From: Rodentolepis nana
Lineage: Eukaryota; Platyhelminthes; Cestoda; Cyclophyllidea; Hymenolepididae
Assembly (NCBI GenBank): GCA_900617975.1
Contig: UZAE01013728.1
Coordinates: 6,868 to 19,751 of the forward strand
DNA length: 12,884 nt
Direction: 5' to 3'
Shown here one piece after another: positions 1-8,700 of this stretch. Position numbers and translations under genes: made by a program. Each line of letters starts with the position of its first letter. The first letter of the stretch is position 1. The notes below the pieces were generated by a model. That model was not told the DNA's origin. It searched no databases and worked only from the letters and a program-made list of their open reading frames with translations.

Positions 1-2119
1 CTATCAACGGTTTTCAACATATATTTAACTAATATTTTTAAGAGAAAGGGTAGGTCTTGTCTCTTCACTTAATATTTTCCAATTATTGCATGGTAAAGAC
101 CTTTGCAATGTACCCGACAGCTAACGATTTTAAAAAATTTTAAATTGTATTGTTACTCTAAGCTTCTAATTTAAAAATAATTAATTGTTTTCTCCCTATA
201 TGGGTATATGGTGGACGACTTTGTGAATTAGAAAACTGTGCAAAGGCTAACTTCTATGTAATGTTGTTATATGAACATTTTGATTTGAGGAATTGAAAAT
301 CAATCAACAGAAAATGTGTTACTTCAGCCAATAAAATAAATGCACTATACAAAATGGGACAGCTACTAATATTGTTTGTATGTCTACTTATGTTTCACAT
401 TGCTTTACTATACAAGTTTTTATTTTATAAATATATATTAAGATGGTAACAATGCTTTTAAACAGAGCAAACAATGTTCAACTAATTGATAATTAATTCA
501 ACCATAACATATAATTTTGAGATTGTCAGCATTTAAAAGCGAGGTCTCATAAGAATGAACCCTCAATGAGCTGAAAGAGAGGGGAGGATGCATTGATTAT
601 ATTACTTTGGAAAGAATTATCAAGGAGTGAGTGATCCAGTCAGCGAAAGAGAAAGGCGAGAAGATAAATGGCGCGTAACTAGGAAAGAGCAGACAGAAAG
701 ACAGGATGCTAGAGTTAACTGAGAGGAGTTGTATTGAATTGAGCTAATTAGATAGTTATTAAGGAAAAGTCCAAATTTCTTTGCACAGTAGGTGTAAATT
801 TCATTTGGATATTTATAGACTAGTAGGTGACTAAAATAAGTAAAGTTCAACATGAGAATCCATTTGTGAAGAATAGAGTGAAGACACGACGATCAAGGAG
901 ACGAACATGAAGTTAAGCTCTGTTTGGAAACAATTATTGGTTCGGCAAAGATGTGATAAATACTTTATGCATGATTGGCGATAAGATTTGTTCGATTGAT
1001 AGTGGCTAGATATTAACCAAGGTGTTTAACAAAAATCGTGTCAGACCTTGGAAAAGTTAATCACAGAGTTGTTTTAAAATTTGTTTAGCCAAGCATTCTA
1101 AATCAATTAGTAAACAAGAATTTGGGTCCACTGTCAAATAAATACTACCCAGTTTATGTTAGAAGATTCAAAAGGGTGATATCTGGCAGTTGTCAAATGA
1201 AAATCTTTAAATAAACGTAGAAATTGAAAATTTGCGCACACAATATTATCACATGTATTTGTCGCAGGTTGCACTTAAAATGGACTTATTGCTCATAAAC
1301 ACTATGTTCAAATTCAGTAATAAGAATACAGTCACTAATAGTATATATACTGGTAAATTTGCTTATAATCACGCAAGTTCTTATTAATTTATTATCCCCG
1401 ATACCTACCCATTATGTGATTTGACAATTAATATTTGACAGTCGACCAATATGCTACAATGAACCAAATTGCCGGCATTAATGCACTTTCGGTAATTCCT
1501 TATTGATAATCGAATAGTAAATAAAAGTAACTTAATATATAAATAAATATATATAATACTTTTCCTACTCATTATGGATGGCGAAAATATGAAGTTTCAA
1601 GGCTAAAATTTATCTTTACTTGTGACGTTGTTGTGAGCTTTCAAAGTTATTTAGCTTATTAATTATTTTCTTGACTTGAGCATCGATAAATACATAGTAT
1701 TTAAAGTTTACCGAGCTTTATAATAGGGGTTTTAAGTTGTGGTTTGTCATTTTTATTTTTTAGTGAGTTAATGTTTTCTTTTTTACATAAGTTAATCAGT
1801 TTTTCAAGGAGTCTTACAATTTTGGCATTGAATAACGAGGTAGCTAATCGATTTTTTCTCGGCTTAGTACTCGCTTCAGTTATAAATGTTATCTCGGTAC
1901 TTGTCTTCCTTCTGGTTTCATAATTCATCCTTTCAAAATATTTGCCTCTCATTACTTCACAGTATTTATTGCTGATTATGTCCCCTTAAGTGATCCAGAT
2001 ATTACTCCCTTGCAAGTGATTTAACTTTTACTCTCTTTTCTATTAGAAACTTTAATTCGATTAGTTGTGATTCTATGTGTTAAAATATTATTGAGATCAG
2101 TAGCATTTGCTTTATCTTT
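1..2119. other. AT-rich 5' flank, no supported gene
   Basis: Strongly AT-rich, with a TATATA/AAATAAAT low-complexity stretch around 1535-1558. No copy of the dispersed repeat was found. The only ORF of note is minus 1701-1952 (83 aa, Lys-rich, no recognised domain), treated as a finding rather than a gene. Confidence 0.6.
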
Positions 2120-2177
2120 TTTCTTCATCTTAAAATTCACTTTTATTTAACTACTGAACTTATAGTAAGTAGGCTAC
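2120..2177 (+). promoter_or_regulatory. Possible trans-splice acceptor and very short 5' UTR of SCYL1
   Basis: A pyrimidine-rich stretch (about 2110-2156) leads to AG dinucleotides at 2164-2165 and 2171-2172, only 12 and 5 nt before the ATG. Spliced-leader trans-splicing is known in flatworms and leaves such short 5' UTRs. The sequence is also compatible with an ordinary short leader; no TATA box is evident at a useful distance. Confidence 0.35.
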
Positions 2178-2784
2178 ATGTGGATCTTCTCGAACAAGTC
2201 TTCCAATGAGAGTGGTGGCAATCCTAGCAGTTCCATTCTCGGTTCTCACGATGATCCACTCTCCTCACTCACGCTCATTCCTCCCCCAGTTACCGAACCC
2301 CTCCCTGGACCATATAATTTTCACTGGATTCGCCAATCAGCTTCTAGTCGAAAGACACCGTCTGATCGCGTTACAGTCTTTTCTTGCGCTAATGCATCGT
2401 CATATGCCTCCGGTGCCCTAAGTCAAACAGTTAAGCGTATGAAAACCCTGCGTCATCCAAATATTCTCACTTGGATGGGAGGAACCGAAACTCTCAACCC
2501 AAAAGTGCCTTTCTACATCATTACCGAGGAAGTGCGCCCTTTAAGTGACTACTTAAGAGAACAAGCAGATGCGTGTGAAAACTTTGCCAAACTAGCCTCA
2601 TGGGGAATCTATCAGATTGCTCGTACTCTGAGATTTCTAAATGACGATTGCCAACTCTCATATAATGCAGTTTGTGCTGCTACTGTATATGTAAACAGAT
2701 CGGGAGAATGGAAACTTGGGAGACTGGATTATGTCACCCCGATAACAGAGGCGAAGGAAATGAGGATGAACATCCATAGACCAG
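2178..2784 (+). CDS. SCYL1: SCYL1 exon 1: N-terminus and first part of pseudokinase domain
   Basis: Encodes aa 1-202 plus the first base of codon 203. The start is the first ATG in frame: a TAA lies in the same frame at 2166-2168, and MWIF matches the conserved MWFF start of the family. A Ser/Gly/Asn-rich stretch of about 25 residues (aa 6-31) separates MWIF from the conserved LIPPPV...LPGPY block and looks like a lineage insertion. The N-lobe has no GxGxxG loop. VKRMKTLRHPNILTWMGG is diagnostic of SCYL1. The SYN-AVCAATVYVNRSGEWKLG block corresponds to the catalytic loop and DFG region, but with the catalytic Asp residues absent. The donor is CAG|GTATGT, phase 1. Confidence 0.92.
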
Positions 2785-5700
2785 GTATGTAATGTCTTTA
2801 TAATCAACTGAGGGAATTTTATTACGGTGCTCCTTCTAATAGTGTATTCTCTCCGTTAGCTGCTTATTGTGCTCCCAATGACCACTGTGTAGACTCATGG
2901 GGTCTGGCCTGTTTGATCTGGGAGATATTTAACCCGGAACCTCTCACAGAAGCTACTCAGTTGGGAGCTAAATCAAGTCTGGACAGGCTTCCGAAGAATT
3001 TGGTGACCTCATACCGCCGCCTTTTATCCACAAAGACTTCTATTGTTGCGTCAAAGGCTCGATCTCCCTTTGCTGCGTTCCTAAAAGTTGGCTTTTTCAA
3101 AAATGATTATATTGATACCCTGCTATTTCTGGAAGAGATTCAGTTAAAGGATAAAGAGGAGAAGGCACAGTTCCTGGCGGGACTTGGTCAAAGGGCTGTC
3201 GGGCTGTTTCCTGATGATATTTGTCGGTATAAAGTAAGTATTATTTTTGTAATAGGTTGTGTCAAAACTTTTGTTGTATATTAGGATATTACTTCCATTA
3301 AATGTCATTTCACATGATTAATTGGCGGCGAATTTAAAATTTGTGTATTTATAAAGTCATCTTGTTGAGTAAAATATAACTGCTACTCTGATGGTATATC
3401 GGTTTCCTTTAAATAATCTAGTTGAATAATGGTAACCTCCATTACACGAGTAGGATGAATCCTTCTGAGTCAAATTCATTTATGCTTTCAATCTTCCCCT
3501 TTATTTACTGCTATTTTTCGCAAAACCGTTTGCCATCTGATGTGTTCTTTATCACCATTTCGGCAGTTTCTCGAATTGAATGGATTTTTTTAAAATTCTA
3601 CGATACACTTAGAATAAAATGCGCGTGTTCTAAGAATTTCCTATTGTTTGTGAGTCTGAGTAACGCACTCCTTTATACACGAACCTTTTGCACCTTGATT
3701 GAATGGATATTAGTGGATTTTAAACTTCGAAGAATTCATGGTTAGTAGGCTTAACATTTTGGACACCCCAGTGTCAACAGAGAGCTCTAGTTCTCTGCCA
3801 CAACGTGTTATTCTTTCCTACTTACTTTTGCTAACTAGTTTCCAGCTTGAGGTAAATTTTCTACTTCGTTCTGCATATAATTCATTTATTGATCTTTAAG
3901 CTGTTCGTGGATTCTCTCCTATTGCTCCTTCTAGCTAATTTTCGTTCAAAAATCTCAAGGGTTGTGTCTCCAGTAGATACCATTCACATTCTACTGCTGT
4001 TTCATTATATTCCTAATCTCGTTGTAATGGCGTTCGAAGAATTAGGAAATTCTTCAACCTGCTGTCGAAATTTCACTTCAACTAGTTTCTGATCTATGGA
4101 AAGATGATTTCCATGTATTTTTTTACTTTTCTCCGCTCTATTTTTTGTATCTTGGTTCTCCTTTGGCCTTGTTCCCACTATTAGTTTAGATTGCCATTTT
4201 ACTTAGACCCATGCAATCTTATATGCACGCATATGACTGATTAACTTCGGGTCAACTTGCTTAATTGGTTAATGGGATTCCACCAGTAGAACTCATTTAC
4301 AACGTTTATTATCTTTGTTTCTTTTATTGAAATGCTAATGCTCGGAGTAATTTTCGCTTATACAACTATCAAATGGGGCTTTCTGTCTAATGGTAGTGAC
4401 TGGAACTCTGGTGTTTCTGCTTTGAAGGTTATTTCATAGATCATCTAGTACTTTTTTAATCTGCCTTGAACGGTTGGTACTCTCTTTATGCTCAGATTTC
4501 TGAACTACTCATTACCAATTCCACACTAAAGTGTTACTTTATCTGTTCCACCACTCGCTCCTTGCATACCGTTCGAAGTATCTTTTTTCTATTTCCATCG
4601 TCCAACGTTTGTGTGCGCTTAGTTGTAGGGTTTAATTACACATTCGTGTTCACGTACAACTCTCGGTTCTGTTCTTACCTCAGTACACTTCATTTTAAAA
4701 TGGCTATAGATATTGACAACTTTGAGACAAAGGGCTAGTAGTAGAATGCATGCCTCCGGCATCGAATGAATATTCATCTAAAGGATGTTTACTATAAGCT
4801 TGCAGTTAAAATTTGGAAAATAGATACAATATTTTAAGTAAATTTCGAGTAATATAGATGGTAGCGTTAATTTAGAGATATCTTCAAATTTTGGCGAAAT
4901 GCCCATTCGGTAACGCTTTTAGAACTCCCCCATTAAGTAAATAAATAGTTCTTTGAGCCCTCTTATACCGTTCTTTTCAAAGAATTTAATTGGCTGGCCT
5001 AATTTTTTCCATTTTTCCTCTAGATCCTTCCTCATTTGGTCCAGAGTGTTCAATATGGTTCTGCCGGTGTTGAAGCTCTAGTTCCGGTTCTTGAACTCTC
5101 GCACCTTCTCCCCGCCTCGGATTTTGAAGTTGTTGTTGTGCCAGCCCTCGTACGTCTCTTTGCAGCTCCAGATCGCGCCACTCGAGTGCGTCTGCTTGAA
5201 CAACTTCCCAAATTTGTCAACAAACTTCCACCCAAGTTGGTCGAATCGCAAATCTTCCCTTCTGTGGCTGCTGGTTTCACAGATGCTAATCCGCTAGTCA
5301 GAGAAGCAACCATAAGAGCTATGGTTCATCTTGCACCCAAACTACCGTCAAGAGTACTCAATGACGCCCTTGTGAGACATCTCACTACTCTAGAGGTGAG
5401 TATCTTGCAGATATTCAGCTAAATACCTAAAATTGGATGGAGAATTGTAAGCAGTTTATAAATTTAAGCTCCGATGGTATGCATGATATACCAGAAACAC
5501 CAAATAATCTGTTGCCTCTATTTCTTGATTCCACCTTCAAAGCATTGATGGTTGCGGGTTTGTTAGTTTTGATGAAGAAAAAAGCGGTTTAGATATTTAA
5601 ACTAGAAAAGTGTGATTACGTCGTTCGATAAACAAGGCGAGGACTCCAACTGCCAGGCCTTAATTTGCTTCTTTGGTTATACGGCAAGTCTTGCGTACAG

Positions 5701-8700
5701 CGTGATGTTTTAGCCACGTGTAGGACCAACTTAGTAGATGAAATTGGATCATCATGAGCGGACATAGATCGAGTATTATTACTACTATTATTCACGTCAG
5801 GGGTGTGCGATAAATTTACCTTCACGTGGTGCACTCTGGGCAACGTATACTTATACGGCAAAAAAGTCTATTAACCGGCGGTTGACTTCCCACTTCAAAC
5901 TACCACCACCCCACTGCTTGTCATATTCGATCCCTTCCACAGTACTCATCTTACCTTTTCTCTGCCTCTGTGTCTGTCTGTCTCTTTTACATCTGTAAAT
6001 CACTCTTCTGTTCTTCCTCTCGAATTTTTCCCACTTTGATGTTTCTCCCCTCTGTGAAACCCAAAGTCAATTAAAGGGATAATGATAACTACCAGAGCGC
6101 CTGCCATTTGATATAAATAAATTATTCATGGCGTTATAAAAAAAATGCAAAATGCACCTAAGAGTGATACCTGGTGATAAAGCTCATTTTAATGGGTCGA
6201 ATTTGAGAAGATCCAAAAGTTGTTGTTCAATTGAAATCCTGATTCATCGGTCTCATTTAATGTCCAAGGGTTAGTTAAGTCGTTCGCTTTATTCAAACCA
6301 CAGTAGGTAACGTGAGGTATTACCTCTTTCCCAATAGTTCTAGATTATTACTTTCTCTCTAAAATCTCGCATAATATTTCGAAGTTATTCGTTTTCTCCA
6401 GCAATCGCCCATTGATCTCCTGTGTACCAACTTTGCTGATTGACGAAGTCGTTGAAAGTAACTGGAACGGGTTCACTTAACAGATGCAAACGTTCATTCT
6501 TATTCTTTAATCTTTTCCTTATGGGAGTCTGGGGAACTTAACTAGGTAGTTGCGTATAGATCTGCCCTTGTTGAGAGCTTTTGAATGGGTTCTCCTAGAT
6601 TCTCAATCACATTCTTATTAACTCCTTTGGTCATTTTTGGAACTCCTAAGGATTATAATTGAAGTCATTTTATCTCTCCCTTAAATCGAAAGTAGCTAGA
6701 TAGTGCTCATGTTACCTCTTGCTGTCTTTTTTGCAGTTCAAAGACGATCAAGGTGGTATACGTACCAATGCAACAATCTGCCTTGCCAAACTGGCTGTTC
6801 GAATGGAACCTTCTGTGCGTCGTGGACCCGTTTTGAATGCTCTTTTGAGGGCAACTCGTGACACCTTCCCAGCAAGTCGGCAGGCAGCTATCACTGGTCT
6901 CGCCGCTTGTCAAGCCTTCTTTTCTGCCCAGGAGTTGGCGGGAAAGGTGATTCCCTGTCTTTCCTTCGTTACTGTGGATCCCGAGAAGGATATTCGGGAT
7001 ATTGCGCTGAAAGCTATGAGAGGAATGATTGAACGACTGGAGAAGGTGAGTGTTTGTGTCCGTGGTGTAGTGATAATATGCAGACTTTTGAGGGTATTGA
7101 GTCATCATTACACGTTAAGTACCACGCGAAATCAGTTTGCTTTGTGACACTGCATCAGCTATTGTCTCGGCCTCTCCTATTTAAATAGTTATGCGATTTC
7201 TTGGTAGACTAAGCATGCTCTCTTATCCAATTTACCTAACCATTTAACGCCCGATTTATTTTTTGGCAAAATGCACCCGACCACACTTACATGTGTCCCA
7301 CAGCAGACTGATGTTGATGTGATGAGTTTTGGTGGTGTATCAGGCGAGGGCTATAGACTTATTGAATATGTTTTAAATGGCAATAGCGCCTTCTGTTACG
7401 AGTCTAGTATCAATGGAGCTTATTTTGAAAGAGGGCTGTACGGTCCCCTAAGGGCGTTAAAAGGATATTTAAGTGAAGAAGTCAATTTAAGGGAGCTAAC
7501 CATTTATGATATTTCGTTTGAATCATTATTCCTTACACAGGGAATGTGTTGGTCGAGCGTTGGGATTAGCCTATCAGCTTAGAGCGTATAATTCTCTGCG
7601 CGATACTTCGCGTGCAAATAAAATATTTATTGAACGTTATATTGACTATGCTAAATTTTCTCAAATACCCCGCCTTAAAAATTCAAGCTATGTGTTGTGA
7701 AAAGCTGTTACGGAGTAAATCCCTTCTCTTTCTCCTGCTTGTGTTTATACAAGGTAACCATTCGCTTGACCTAAGCGCATAAGCAGGCATTTCCGTCTGT
7801 TCCGAAGTTCTTAAATACTTTCTTTGCTCCGCAGACAAGTGAAGATCCTACAGCTGGGGAAGCAGATACTTCGGTTCTCGGTGGAACGACTAGTGGAGCG
7901 TCGGCTGTAGCTGGTTCAGTGGTGGCAGCTGGTGGTAAATTAACTTCCGCAGGAGCTAGCATCGGCAATTGGGCATTTACGGCTCTCTCATCGCTCTCCT
8001 CGCGTCTTATCTCCTCTTCTAATACAACGACTGGTGGTACTGCTTCCGCTCAACAGGCGCCTTCACAGACAACAGCAACAGCTCCTTCATCCTCCTCTGG
8101 TTAGTGCTTCACTTCTTTGTTCATTGGCTTTCTGATTCCCTATTTTTTAATGCTGTTTTCTTCCTCCGCATGTTTTCCAACTAACACTTAATCTAATTGT
8201 GTGCTCAAACCCCTCGTCTTGCACTAAGTAAGTAGAGTTTTAAATGAGTAAAAGTACAAAATGAAACGGTAAACTGTAAAGTGAAAAAAACTTGTGTGCG
8301 TTTGCTTTATTAGAGTACTCAATAAGATTCCACTTGATGGGTAAATTTACCAGAGGACACTTGTACCAATGAATGACCAAATCCTAAGTTCACATGACCT
8401 TTGTTTTTCCATCTCATACTAACTAATCACTGAATTTCCTTGAACATTTTCCTCTCCTTGCTCTCTCTCTCTCGTAGAAGGTGTGCTTCCTTAGACATTT
8501 ACTTGTTAATTTCAAGTAGCAAGCGTTTTTAGAGCTATCATTAGCCCTTTATTTGACTTCGGGCTTCACAGAGGGGATGGGAAACATCAGAGTCGCAAAA
8601 AGTGGAGAGAGGGGAGGGGTGAACAGAAGAGTGATTCACAGATGTAAGAGAGACAGATACAAAGGTAGATAAAAAGGTAAGGTGAGGACTGTGGCAGTGG

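Noticed and set aside
2165..2170. GTAAGT just before the SCYL1 ATG as a 5' splice donor
   Set aside because: Using it would remove the conserved MWIF start; it more likely overlaps a trans-splice acceptor or is chance.
2206..2421. 71-aa + strand ORF inside SCYL1 exon 1
   Set aside because: It is an out-of-frame shadow of the conserved pseudokinase coding sequence.
3422..4738. Several hydrophobic + ORFs in intron 2
   Set aside because: Composition follows the T-rich sense strand (Phe/Leu/Ser); no domain, and no splice pair that keeps SCYL1 alignment.
5616..5861. 81-aa minus ORF in intron 3 as a transposon protein
   Set aside because: No catalytic or structural motif seen; part of it lies inside non-coding repeat copy A.
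6707..7108. 133-aa minus ORF across exon 4
   Set aside because: Antisense shadow of the best-conserved SCYL1 exon; no recognised domain.
8461..8500. CT-tract plus TAG in intron 5 as a real acceptor
   Set aside because: No open frame continuing SCYL1 follows; exon 6 at 9069 has the correct phase and content.
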